From Cacajao melanocephalus (taxonomy: Eukaryota > Chordata > Mammalia > Primates > Pitheciidae): a stretch of DNA of 64,000 bases. Position 1 is the first letter of the stretch. The number at the start of each line of letters is the position of its first letter. The stretch covers positions 124,001 through 188,000 of the forward strand of contig CAUYLG010033220.1 in assembly GCA_963573385.1 (NCBI GenBank). The letters are read 5' to 3'. Made by a program: the position numbers and the translations under genes. Below are positions 40,256 to 52,697 of this stretch, one piece after another. The notes beneath the pieces were generated by a model that saw only the letters and a program-made list of their open reading frames with translations, was not told the origin of the DNA and made no database searches.

Positions 40256-41333
40256 TATTAAAACTATGATTATGACTATAAGCACCATCTGCCTGTTCAC
40301 ATTAGGCAGTGATGCCAATTCATTGTATACAAAACCTCTATTAATGATCTAGGCAATTGAGGGTTAGCAAGAGAATCTGTGCCATTTACAAGCTTTTTCT
40401 GAGAAACCTGGGTCTATTCTCAGGCTCTAGAATATAAAATCTCTTGACTGAGGATGAGTGAATGCTTGCTTTATGACTGAAATTATTATTCTGATGCTGA
40501 TTTCTCTTCACATTGTGGCTGTTGTTGTCAAAGGTATAAGTGATTAAGGTTGAATATGGACTGATCCCCAGATACACACTAGGAGCACATTATTATTTGT
40601 CTTGGTTTTTTAAGTGATCTGTAGTATAAGTTTGTTTCCTGTTATTTCTTCACACTGTCTCATGGTGTATAAAAAAAAAATTCTAATAAACTGCATCTTT
40701 TACCTGAGGGTCTATATATCGGTACTTTCAAAACTTTCAAATTCATACATGTTGCAGTATCTTTAAACTCTTTTTCCAAGTACACAAAGTCTAATACTCC
40801 ACAGTAAAACATCCACCTAGATAATTCTGCAGTGAATCTATCATCTGGAATAGTAAGTTATAAGTGAGCCATCCCTTCCCCAGAATAATTTATACCTATT
40901 GTTTTCTACTCTAGTGAATAAACATGTGCTAGAATATTTGCTTTAAATAAATCTACTGTGCATTGGTTTTGAACTTCCAGTTATCTCGAAAAAAATGCAT
41001 TTAGATTTAAAATTATGGTGCTTTTTTGGGACAGTTTCATATTAGGCATAGAAATTATTAAATACTGATAAAACAAATGTGGGAATTACTATCTGCTGTG
41101 GTCTGAATGTTTGTGCCTCCTCCTCCAAGTTCATATGTCGAAACATAACCCCAAATGTGATGGAATTAAGAGGTGGAATTATTGGAAGGTGATAAGGTCA
41201 TGAGGGTGAAGCCCTCAAGAATGGTATTAATGTCCTTATAAAAGAGGCCCGAAGGAGCTTGTTCTTCCCTTCTACCATTTGAAGACACCCAGAAGTCACC
41301 ATCTATGAGGACTTGGCTCTCATTTAAACACTT

Positions 41334-41639
41334 TAGGCAGGGCATGGTGGTTCATGCCTGTAATCCCAGCACTTTGGGAGACTGAGGCAGGCAGATTGCT
41401 TGAGGTCAGGAGTACGAGGCCAGCCTGACCAACATTACCAAATCCTGTCTCTACTAAAAATACAAAATAAAAAAAAAATAGCCAAGTGTGGTGGCACATG
41501 CCAGTAATCTCAGCTACTTGGGAGGCTGAGGCAGGAGAAGCATTTGAACCCAGGAGGCAGAGGTTGCAGTGAGCTGAGATCACCCCACTGCCCTCCAGCT
41601 TAGTCGACAAAGTGAGACTCCATCTCAAAAATAATAATA
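41334..41639 (+). repeat. Alu, sense (first of a pair)
   Basis: Starts AGGCAGGGCATGGTGGTTCA and ends ATCTCAAAAATAATAATAG. The right-arm copy has several changes. Confidence 0.93.
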
Positions 41640-41960
41640 GGCCAGTCGCAGTGGCTCACACATGTAATCCCAGGACTTTGACAGGCTGAGGCAGGTAGGT
41701 CACGAGGTCAGGAGTTTGAGACCAGGCTGGCCAACATGATGAAACCCCATCTCTACTAAAAATACAAAAATCAGCTGGGTGTGGTGGCAGGCACCTGTAA
41801 TCCCAGCTACTCGGGAGGCTTAGGCAGGAGGATTACTTGCAACTGGAAGGCAGAGGTTGCAGTGAGCCACGATCATACCACTGCGCTCCAGCCTGGGCAA
41901 AAGAGTGAAACTCCATCTCAAAAAAAAGAGAAATAATGAAAATATAATAATAATAATAAT
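41640..41960 (+). repeat. Alu, sense (second of a pair)
   Basis: Starts GGCCAGTCGCAGTGGCTCAC directly after the tail of the first Alu and ends in an (ATA)n-rich tail. AAACACTT flanks the pair as a unit (41326 and 41961), so this Alu probably inserted into the first one's A-rich tail. Confidence 0.93.
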
Positions 41961-42674
41961 AAACACTTCAATGGCATCTTGATTTGAATTTCCCAGCTTT
42001 CACAACCATGAGCAATTAATTTCTATTGTTTATAAATTACCCAATCTGTGGTATTTTATTATAGCAACGTGAACAGACTGAGACTAAGATAAGTAAATTA
42101 TAATTCCTCTGAAAACATCTTTGAAAGAGGAAACAATGTCCCTAATTTATGTGACTGCTCAGATTCTTTAGGTTTAAAGTTGCTACAACTTCATCTCCTC
42201 CAAGTTGCACCTTTTCTTTTGTGCCTGTGTGTCTTTGAGTCACAACTTCCCTATGTTAAGAAACTTTCTCAGTAGCCATTCTGTACCATGCTGCACCCTC
42301 CATCAGCTTACTCGTGACCTTCCCTTGATACCCAGCAGCTGCTGTCACTGTATCTTGGCATGGTGATGCCCAGCTGACCCGCCAGCCCATGGATCACTTG
42401 CTCCATAGCCTGGAACACTGTCATGTCTGCTTTAGCGGTCCACCTTGTCCTTTACTCCTGCCTCTGCAAGAGCCATAGGAGCTCTAAAATCTAGGCAATG
42501 CAGTTTGGGAGTCCTACAGGGGAAGAGGGATAAGAAGGAGAGGACACTCAGTTTTCAAGTCCATAGTTGTCAGGCTGTCATCTAATAATGGATTGTAGCA
42601 TGTAGGACACCTGACTGGAGCAACGGAAGTGCAAAAAGACTGAAAAGTTTGAAGGCCTGAGCCCCTATTCCGAT

Positions 42675-42695
42675 CTCTCTCTCTCTCTCTTTCCC
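42675..42695. repeat. Short (CT)n tract
   Basis: An uninterrupted run of CT dinucleotides. Confidence 0.85.
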
Positions 42696-43979
42696 TTTTC
42701 TTGCTTTCCCTCTTGTTCTGTCTCCTGCTCTCACCTTCACTTTTTTTCTTTGTTTTAGCAACCCAAGCAGCAGCAATAGTCACAAAGACTCCAGCTCTTT
42801 CACCAACTGCTGGACTTAGTGAAAGCTGAGTAACACGGCTTAGAAGTATAGAGGAGTTAAGCTTTCCCAGAATGACCAGTGATCAATAAGACATGGAGTT
42901 GCTGACTCTCTGGAGTTAAATGCCTCTCCTTTCTTTCCTCTCCTCCCTGCTCTTAATGAATAGTACTGAGACATGGTGATACCTCATGACATGCCTAGAA
43001 GATGATGTGGGTAGCCTAGAAACTAGCCAAGCTTGTTTGTGAAGCTGAGGCCAGCTTGGTAACACACTACCTCATGTTAGCTTCCCCTCCTTTCCTGCTG
43101 CAGTTATCTTTTACCTCTACTCTAGCCATACTGTTATTGGTTCTTCATAGTGTAAAAGTTTTGCCTGGGGCTCTGTTTTCTAGAATATCTATGTGAAAAC
43201 ACAGTTATCAACTGAAGTTATCTAAATATCTAATAGACTCCTTTGAAGTATAAACACCAGACTAAAATCAAAGATACTCATCTCATGAGTGTCTGACAAA
43301 ATTATATATATTTGTTTATTTAATTTGGAACTATATTTTTAATACATAATAAATGTATATATTTTCCAGGTATATGTGATAACTTAGTACATTCATATAA
43401 TTTGTAAGTATCAAGTTGGTGTAATTGGGATATCCATTACCTTATATATTTGCCTTTACTTTATGCTAGAACAACTCAAATTATTCTCTTCTAGCTATTT
43501 TGAAATACACAGTGCATTATTGTAAGCTATAGTCACCCTACTGATCTATCAAACACTGGGTCTTATTTCTTTTATCAAACTATGTATTTGTACCCATTAA
43601 TCAACCTTTTTCATCCCCTCTCATCGCTAGCCCTTCTTGCCTCTGGCAACCATCAATCTTAACTCTCTATCTTTATAAGATCCACCTTTTTAGCTTTCAC
43701 ATATGAGTGAGAACATGTGACATTTGCCTTTCTGTGTTTGGCTTATTTCACTTAATGAACTCCAGTTCCATTTATGTTTCTGCAAATGATAGGATTTTAT
43801 TCTTTCTTATGGTTGAATAACAGTCCATTTGTGTACATTATACCACGTTTTTATCCATTCATCCATTGATGGGCACTTAGGTTGGTTCCATAGTTTGACA
43901 ATTGCAAATTGTGCTGCAATAAACATGGGAGTGCAGTTGTCTCTTGAATTGGTTGACCTCTTTCTTTTCTCTTGAATAT

Positions 43980-43981
43980 GT

Positions 43982-44016
<35 letters not shown>
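43980..44016. repeat. (GT)n microsatellite within L1
   Basis: About 17 GT units in an otherwise L1-derived stretch. Likely length-polymorphic. Confidence 0.95.
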
Positions 44017-44017
<1 letters not shown>

Positions 44018-44357
44018 CAGTTGTAGAATTTCTGTATATGGTACTTCCATTTGTATTTTTTTGAGGAACCTCCATTCAGTTTTTCATAATGGCTGTACTA
44101 ATTTAAATTCCTACCAACAGTATTCAAGGGTTCCCTGTTGTCCACATCCTCACCAGCATCCATTATTACCTATCTTTTTTATAATAGCCATTTTAGCTGG
44201 GGTAAGATGATATCTTATTATTTTGCATTTTGATTTGCATTTTTCTGATGATTAGTAATGTTGAACTTTTTTTTCATATAGCAGTTGGATATTTGCATGA
44301 ATTCTTTTGAGAAATGTCTACTCAGGTCTTTTGCCCAATTTTAGATTGGATTATTTG

Positions 44358-44386
44358 GTTTTTGTTTTTGTTTTTGTTTTTGTTTT
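44358..44386. repeat. (TTTTTG)n microsatellite within L1
   Basis: About four to five TTTTTG units. Confidence 0.9.
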
Positions 44387-45070
44387 GCTATTGAGTTCTT
44401 TGAACTTTTTATTTATTCTGGTTTTTAATTCCCTGTCACATGGGTAGTTTGCAAACATTTTCTCCCATTCTGTTGGTTATCTCTTCACTTTGTTGATTGT
44501 TTACTATGTAGAAGCTTTTTAGCTTGTTATAATCTCATTTGTCTATTTTTGCTTTGATTGCCTGTGTTTTGATGTCTTACACGAAAGAAAAAAAATTTTT
44601 CCCAGACCCATATCTCGGAGCATTTTCCCAAAGTTGTTTTCTTATAGTAGTTTCAAAGTTTCAGTTCTTAGATTTAAGATTTTAATGCATTGTGATTTAA
44701 TTTTCATATATGTTGAGAGATAAAGGACTAGTTTCAGTCTTCTGCATATGCTTATCCAGTTTTCCCAGTAATGTTTATTGAAGAGACTGTCATTTCCCCA
44801 CTGCATGTTCTTGGCACCTTTGTCTAAAATGAATTGGCTATAAATGCATGAATATCAATCTGCATATAAATCTGGGTTTTTTAAATCATGCATATAAATC
44901 TGAGTTTTTAATTTTGTTCCCATTTGTCTAAGTGTCTGCTTTTATGCCAGTGCAATGCTGATTTGCTTACTACAGGTTTGTAGTATATTTTGAAGTCAGA
45001 TAGTGTGATGCCTTCAGCATTGTTCTTTTTGCTTAGGATTCCTTTGGCTATTCAAGATATTTTTAGTTTC

Positions 45071-45388
<318 letters not shown>

Positions 45389-46733
45389 TTAATGGTGATT
45401 GCACTGAATCTGTAAATTGCTTTGGGAAGTATCATTATTTTAACAATACTATTTATTCCAATCCATGTGCATAGCATATCTTTCCATTTATGTATATTAT
45501 CTTCAATTACTTTCATTAGCATTTTATAACTTTTCTTGTATAGATCTTTCACTTTTTTGATTAAATTGATTTGTAGGTATTTTATATTCTTTATAGCAAT
45601 TGCAAATTAGATTGCATTCTTGATTTATTTTTTAGGTTGTTCACTGTTGGTGTATATAAATGCTACTGATTTTTGTATGTTAATTTTGTATCCTGTAACT
45701 TTACTTAATTCATCTATCAGTTACAAGAGTTTTTTTGGTAAAGTCTTTAGGTTTTTGTAAGTATAAAATCATATCTGAAAACAGGGCTAATTTGACTTTT
45801 TCCTTTTCAACTTAGATGTCCTTTATTTCCTTCTTGTGCCTAGTTACTATGGCTAAGACTTCCAGTATTATGTTGAATAAAAGTGGTAAAAGTAGGCATC
45901 CTTGTCTTGTTCCAGATCTTAGAGGAAAGGCTTTCCATTTATCTCCATTCAGTACAATGTTAGCTGTAAGTTTGTCATATGAAATCTTTACTATTTTGAG
46001 TTATTTTTCCTTCCATATCTAATTTGTCTAGAGTTTCTATCATAAAGGAATATTGAATTTTATCAAACACTTTTCAGGATCTATTGAAATGATCATATAG
46101 GTTTTGTTCTTGCTTCTGTTAATGTTACATATTATCTCTGCATATGGTGTACCATTTTTACATCCCTGGGATGAATCCCACTTGATCATGGTAAATGATT
46201 TTTTTAATGCATTATTGAATTTGGTTTGCTACTATTTTGTTCAGGATTTTTACATTTATTTTCACCAATCATACTGGCCTATGGTTTTCTACTTTTGCTA
46301 TGTCCTTTTCTGGTGTTGGACCAGGGAAAGCTGGCTTCATGAACTAAATTATGAAGTATTCCCTCTTCTTCAATTTTATTTGAAGAATTTAAGTGGAATT
46401 GGTATTTGTTCTACATTAAATGTTTGGTAGAAGTAATTAATGAAGCCATCAGGGTCTGGGATTTGTTTTTCATAGAAGACTTTTAAGTACTGCTTCAGTT
46501 TCCTTACTTGTTATTCATTTGTTGAGTTTTTCTATTTCTTCATGGTTCAATCTTGGTAGGTTGTATATGTCCACAAATTTATCAGTTTATTCTAAGTTTT
46601 TCAACTTGTTGGCACGCAGTTGCTCATAGTATACTGTAATGATTATGTGTATTTCTGTGATCTCAGTTTTTATGTCTCCTTTTTGGGTTCTGATGTTATT
46701 TGGGTCTTCTTTCTTTTTTCTTAGTCTAGCTAA

Positions 46734-47152
<419 letters not shown>

Positions 47153-50100
47153 TTTTGTCTTTCCACTAATTTGGGGTTTGGTTTCTTATTGGATTTCTAG
47201 TTCCTTGAAGTACACCATTAAATTGTTTATTTGAATTCTTTCTACTTTTTCAATGTAGACATTTATTCCTATAAACTTCCCTCTTAATATTGCTTTTGCT
47301 GTATCTCATAGATTTGGGGTTGTTTTTCTCCACTTTCACTGTTTTAAGAAATTTTTACATTTTCTTAATTTTTTAATTTATTTATTGGTTATTCAGGAGC
47401 ATGTTGTTTAATTTCCATGTATATGTGTAGTTTTTAAGGTTCTTCTTGTTATTTATTTCTAGTAGCATTCCCTTTATTCAGAAAACATACTTGATATGCT
47501 TTCTACTTTTTTGAATTTGTTGAAACTTGCTTTGTGGCCCAAGATATGGTCTGTTCTGAAGAATGTCCCATGTACTGATGAAAATAATGTGGATTCTGCA
47601 ACAATTGGGTGAAATATTCTACCAATATCTGTTAGGCCTATCTGGTCTAATGTAGTTTAACTCTAGTGTTTATTGATTATGGGTCTGTTCTGCCAATTAC
47701 TGAGAGTGGGGTGTTCAAATTTTCTACTATTATTGTATTGTGGTCTCTCTTCCTTTAAATCTGTTAATGTTTTCCTCATATACTTGGGAGCTCTTGTGTT
47801 GGATATATAGACATTTACAATTGCTATATTCTCTTGCTGAATTGACCCCTTTATCATTGTATAGTGGCCTTCTTTGTCTATTTTTATAGTCTGATTTGTA
47901 GACTATTTTAACTGATATAAATATAGCTACTCCTCTTTTTTATCTTTTTTTTTTTTTACTTCACTTTCAGTTTATATGTATCTTTATAGGTAAGGTGAAT
48001 TTATAGATTTGGGACTTGTTTCTTAATCCATTCAGACACTCCATGTCTTTTAATTGGAAAATTGAATCTATTGACATTGAGTGTTATTGATAAGAACTTA
48101 TTACTGCCATTTTTTTGCTTGTTTTCTAATTGCCTTGTAATTCCTCTTTGCATTTTTTTCACTCTTTCTCTGTGGTGAAGTGATTTTCTCTGGTAATATG
48201 TTTTAATTTGTTGCATTTTAATTTTAGTAAATCTATGATAAGTTTCTGCATTATGATTACCATGAGGCTTACAAAAAAATACCCTGTACACATAACAAGT
48301 TATTCTAAAAAGGTGACAACTTATATTGCAAAGAAAACAATAGAAACAAACAAAAAAATTTAAAATTTAACTTTGTCCTCTGACATTTTGACTTTCATTT
48401 TTCTCAATTTACATATGTTTGTATTACCTGTGTCTTAGCAGGTTGCTGTAGCTGTTGCTATTTTTGATAGATGTTTATTTGGGGCTTCAAATTACAGTTA
48501 TGAGGGAATTGCATACCACAATTACAGTAGTAGGATATTCCATGTTTGTCCATGTGCTTAATTTTACCAGTGGGTTGTATATCTTCAGGTGCTTTCTTTT
48601 TGCATGTTCATGTTTTGTTCTTTCAAATCGAAGAACCCCTATTAGCATTTCTCATAAGACAAGTCTGGTGGTGCTGAATTCTCTCAGGTTTTGTTTGTCT
48701 GTAAAAGACTGTATCATACCTTTATATCTGAAGGATAACTTTGCTGGATACGATATGCTTGGGCAGTGGAAGTTTTCTTTCAGAACTTTGAAAATGTACC
48801 GCTCTTTCCTGCCTTGTATGATTTCCGTTGAGAGATCTGTTTCCAGATAAATGGAAGCTCCTTTATATATTCTTTGCTTATTTTCTCTTGATGTTTTTAA
48901 GATCCTCTTTTTCTCCTTTGCCATTGAGAATTTGATTATTATGTGCCTTATGTTAGTCTTATTTGGGTCATATCTGTTTGGTGTTCTGACTTTGCAGTAC
49001 TTGGATATTTATATCGTTCTCAAGTTTTGGAAAGTTTTCTGTTGTTCTTTATTTGAATAAGCTTTCTACACTTTGGTCTTGCTCAACTCCCTTTTGAACA
49101 CTAATAGCTCCTAGATTTTGTCTTTTTGGGTAATTTTCTATATCTTGTAGGCAGTCTTTGTTCCTTCTCATTCTTTTTCTCTTCTGACTGTGTATTTTCA
49201 AATAACCTGACTTTGAACTCACTAATTCTTTCCTCTGCTTTATTCATTCTGCTTTTGAGAGCCTCTAATGAATTTTTCAGTTCAGCAAATGTAGTTGTTT
49301 CAATATTCCTAGTTTCTAAATTATTATTTCAAACTCTGTTTAATTTCGCTGATAGATTTCTGAATAGATTTTCTGTGTTATTGTGGAGATCGTAGAGTAT
49401 TCTAGAAATTGTTATTTTGAATTCTTGGTCAGAGAGCTCACATATCCGTGTTGTTAGGATCACGCACTGGTTCCTTTCTGTATTCTTTTGGGGTGGCTCT
49501 GGTTCCCTGTTTCCCTTGTTTTTTGTGGATGTACATCTCTGTCTTTAAGTTGAAAGGTTAGCTATTTATTCCAGTCTTGTCTGTGTGACTTGTTTTGGTT
49601 TTTATTGGATATGATTTTTTGGTAATTCCCTGAAATTTAACTGTTGGTTTTCTTTCTTTTTTCTACTGCTAGGTTGTGGCCTTCTTTTCAGCACTGATAG
49701 CATCTTGGGCTTAGGTTTGCTTTGCTTCAGTAAACAATTAATGTGCTGCCTATCCTGAATAGGGGAGGTCCCCAAGGTGATATCCCAATAGTGTGAGAAG
49801 GCTGGCTAGGGGTTCATGCCTAGGGGACCTGTGAAACCAACCTCCTACAGCATGGTGCTGCTGAACAGCCACTTTGACTTGGTATCTCCTTTGGATGAAT
49901 TGCAGAACAGTTTTCAGAGCTGGGGATAGTAGTCATCCCTTCCGTCTTTGTCTCTGGATGTCCTTAGGGATGTTTCTATCTTCAGGCACTTCCCATGCTT
50001 CTCGTGGGTTAAGGCAGGGACAGGCCTCCTGCCAGCATGCTTAAGATGATGGGGAAGCTGGTTATCTACCGCAGTCTCACATTTCACAGCATAGAAACCA

Positions 50101-51054
50101 TGAGTAAAGCGGAAAATTTCTGTGCGTTTTGTTCTGGGCAGATTTGGGGGAGGGCTGTTGCAGATATGAAAGTCTGATTCTCCTACCACTTACTGAGTTT
50201 TTTCACTTCTGTGTGGCACCAGGAACTGTCTTATCCTCATATTTGATCTCTGGGATACGGCTGATGATAGTCTCAAAATTGAATATTTGTTTTCAGTTTT
50301 CTGTGGGGGGCTGGGAGAAGGGTGAAGCCAGCTTGCTTCTATGCTGACATTTTGGAACTGAAGTCTTCTCTGCCAAAAATTTTATAGTAGAAAACCTTTT
50401 ATCAGGCAGATGGTTGGACCAGATTACCACTAGGAGCCATCCAATTCTTAACTTCTGTTTCTGTGAGACACTGTACAAAATTTTTCTAATTGCCTAGAAT
50501 ACCTAAGTGACATGGGTATGACATGTCTTCAAGGAGCATTATTCAGCATAGAAGGAATGCTGTGAAAACAACTTCTTGTGGCAATAGAGAAAAACAGTGT
50601 TTTAATAGAAGCTTTAACCTAATCCATATAAAAAAGTACTGAATTCTATAAAAGAGAAAAACAGGCAAAATAAAAGAAATTTATACTCTGTAGCTTTACA
50701 TGTTCCCATTGGGGGTGATTACAGATTAGGTCATTTTATCACATACACCTAGACAAATTATATATTGTTTTTCTTTTTTAGTCAGTCTTGGCTGAGTTCC
50801 CAAATGAATTGTCATAGTCTGAGTACACAAGTTACATGGCATAAATTTCCGTTTTCCCACTGTAGCTTCTCTATCAGCTCTGGCAGTGTTACTCAGTGAT
50901 GTTTTATTGTCAACAATTGAGAGAAAGAGCTCACAAGAGGAGGAAGCTACCAAAAACATGCAACTATGGTCTTCTTAGACAAGAGGTAGCAAGAGCCAAA
51001 ACTTTGAGATGTGAATTATTTGGGTAATTGTGAAAGTATCATCTCCTCTCATAG

Positions 51055-51214
51055 GGTGGAGACTGTGGAGAAGGAATTCAGGTCCGCAGCCTTTCCTGCA
51101 TGGTCCACAATGGTTCAACATCACATGCAGCTGGACGTGTCGAGGATGCACTGTGTGGAGAAATGCCCTTTCAGGACAGCATTCTGAAGCAGCTGTGTTC
51201 TGTGCCTTGCCCAG
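51055..51214 (+). CDS. THSD7B: THSD7B exon: TSP1 repeat with C-G-E-G-I motif
   Basis: The exon is 160 bases, phase 0 to phase 1. The acceptor is CTCCTCTCATAG and the donor CAG/GTATGC. It encodes GGDCGEGIQVRSLSCMVHNG, a variable loop ending in VEDALCGEMPFQDSILKQLC, and SVPCP. C-G-E-G-I-Q-V-R is the conserved start of the TSP1 arginine strand, and C-x-x-x-C-P ends the repeat. N-G-S is a potential N-glycosylation site. The exon lies about 690 bases beyond the 5' end of a long antisense L1. Confidence 0.95.
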
Positions 51215-51394
51215 GTATGCAATGCTAGTGATTGGGAGTGCCTCCCACAGTGATCTTTTTATTTTTTATTTTACTATCATTTTCCTGGAGATGCTCTAGC
51301 TCATCAAAATTAGAGTTTTTAAATAACTTTAATTCATTTTTAATTGTAGCTATCACTTTGGTATATAGCTACTGCTTTGATGGAGCCAAAGTAG

Positions 51395-51690
51395 GCAAAA
51401 GCTAAAAAGGCACTGGATTTGGAAACTTAAGAGCCAAGTTGAAATCTTGTCTCTATCACTTCATTGTTTTACTTGGGGTATGTAGTCTAGGCCCTGTGAC
51501 CAATGGTTTCTTCATCTAGAAACTGTGATATTGATACCTTATACAGCAGCACGTAGCAGATTGGCCAGAATTCAAAAAATGATGACAGAATTCTGGGTAA
51601 TGGCATGGTGGGAACCAGTAAGGCTATGAGTTAATGAAAGCCCTCAGTAAATGTGAAGTTCTATATAAATGCGAAGGTCATTATTAGTTA
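51395..51690 (+). repeat. MIR SINE
   Basis: GTTGAAATCTTGTCTCTATC, TTTCTTCATCTAGAAACTGTG, and a tail with CTCAGTAAATGTGAAG and TCATTATTAG fit MIR, with an insert in the middle. Confidence 0.6.
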
Positions 51691-51784
51691 CATGAAATGT
51701 ATGAGTTTATTTTAATCCTAGTAACACAACTTAGTTTGTATGGCATAAGTTCAACGTGACAATATATTTTTATAAAACAGTGTA

Positions 51785-51905
51785 CAACATATATGTATGT
51801 ATATACTTACATATATGTATGTATAATATATACACATGTATTATAAACAAAAATATTTGTATGTATAATTTATATAAAGATACATTTATAAATTATAAAT
51901 TAAAT
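51785..51905. repeat. AT-rich (TATG/TATA)-type microsatellite
   Basis: Overlapping ATATGTATGTATATAC-type units followed by AT-only sequence. Confidence 0.8.
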
Positions 51906-52332
51906 ATTTTTTGGTCCAAAAGATAGTTCATTTCAGTGACCTGCTTATTCTCTTTTACATGGTTTCTATGAACATCCATTTGATGATGTGATGCAGATCT
52001 TTGAACACTGAGTTACTATCATCTTTATATCTCCCTTCTAAAAATTTTATTAACACGAGCAGATACATAATGTTTTCTAGATGTGACTACTACAATTTGA
52101 AGCAAAGCAATGACAATCTAGTTTTTGGCACTTTCTTGTTAAACAAGATTAAACTATAAATTACTTCATCATTCTTAGTACATTCTGATTGGAAAATTGA
52201 TCAATGTAGAATGTGTAGTATCTGAAAACACACATATTACTGCAAATCTCTGCGTGAGCCCTGCCCATGCAAATGTTGTCCAGTGCCCATTTTCATGCTG
52301 TTTCTCCCACCCTGTACTGCATGACTGTCCAG

Positions 52333-52506
52333 GAGACTGCCATTTAACGGAATGGTCAGAGTGGAGCGCGTGTGAATTAACCTGCATTGATGGAAGAAGC
52401 TTTGAGACTGTGGGCCGCCAGTCTAGGTCAAGGACATTTATAATCCAGTCTTTTGAGAACCAAGACAACTGCCCCCAACAGGTTCTAGAAACACGCCCTT
52501 GTACAG
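52333..52506 (+). CDS. THSD7B: THSD7B exon: complete TSP1 repeat
   Basis: The exon is 174 bases, phase 1 to phase 1, and nearly encodes a whole TSP1 repeat. It opens with GDCHLTEWSEWSACELTC, continues through IDGRSFETVGRQSRSRTFII, and ends in NCPQQVLETRPCTG with the next exon. W-S-E-W-S-A-C gives the W-x-x-W signature. C-E-L-T-C is followed by I rather than G, so the O-fucosylation consensus is incomplete. R-Q-S-R-S-R is the arginine strand. The acceptor ATGACTGTCCAG is short in pyrimidines, and the donor is CAG/GTACCA. Only 95 bases separate it from the next exon. The open frame runs on into that intron for about 13 codons before a stop. Confidence 0.95.
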
Positions 52507-52601
52507 GTACCAAGAATATTTTTCAGTTCTTTAACTTTCATTGATCAACGCTTATTCTAAGTGAGGTGTAATAGAACTGCTATTTTCATATTTACTTACA
52601 G
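52507..52601 (+). other. THSD7B: THSD7B mini-intron (95 bp)
   Basis: Starts GTACCA and ends ATTTACTTACAG, phase 1. At 95 bases it is close to the practical minimum for mammalian introns. Read through in frame it meets a TGA after about 13 codons, so retention would truncate the ectodomain before the membrane helix. Confidence 0.93.
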
Positions 52602-52697
52602 GAGGCAAATGTTATCACTACACATGGAAAGCAAGTCTTTGGAACAATAACGAACGAACTGTATGGTGCCAGCGTTCAGATGGCATTAATGTCACAG
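52602..52697 (+). CDS. THSD7B: THSD7B exon: start of the last TSP1-like repeat
   Basis: The exon is 96 bases, phase 1 to phase 1. The acceptor is CATATTTACTTACAG and the donor CAG/GTATTC. The peptide is GGKCYHYTWKASLWNNNERT followed by VWCQRSDGINVTG. W-K-A-S-L-W and R-T-V-W-C-Q-R-S-D-G match the conserved final TSP1-like unit of THSD7 proteins. WCQRSDGINVTGG is one of the clearest family signatures in the window. N-V-T is a potential N-glycosylation site. Confidence 0.95.

Larger units (their letters stand above)
41095..42095 (+). mobile_element. MLT1-type MaLR LTR, interrupted by two Alus
   Basis: Left part 41095-41333 (GGTCTGAATGTTTGTGCCTC, AATGTGATGGAATTAAGAGG, TCCTTATAAAAGAGGCCCGA) and right part 41961-42095 (CACAACCATGAGCAATTAAT, TATAAATTACCCAATCTGTG, TTATAGCAACGTGAACAGAC) are the two halves of one MLT1-type LTR. 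It is interrupted at the AAACACTT site. Confidence 0.82.
51215..52332 (+). other. THSD7B: THSD7B intron (1.1 kb)
   Basis: Starts GTATGC and ends TGTCCAG, phase 1. It contains a MIR at about 51395-51690 and an AT-rich (TATG/TATA)-type microsatellite at 51785-51905. Confidence 0.88.

Noticed and set aside
52197..52544. A 115-codon frame as a separate gene
   Set aside because: It is exon 52333-52506 plus intron on both sides.
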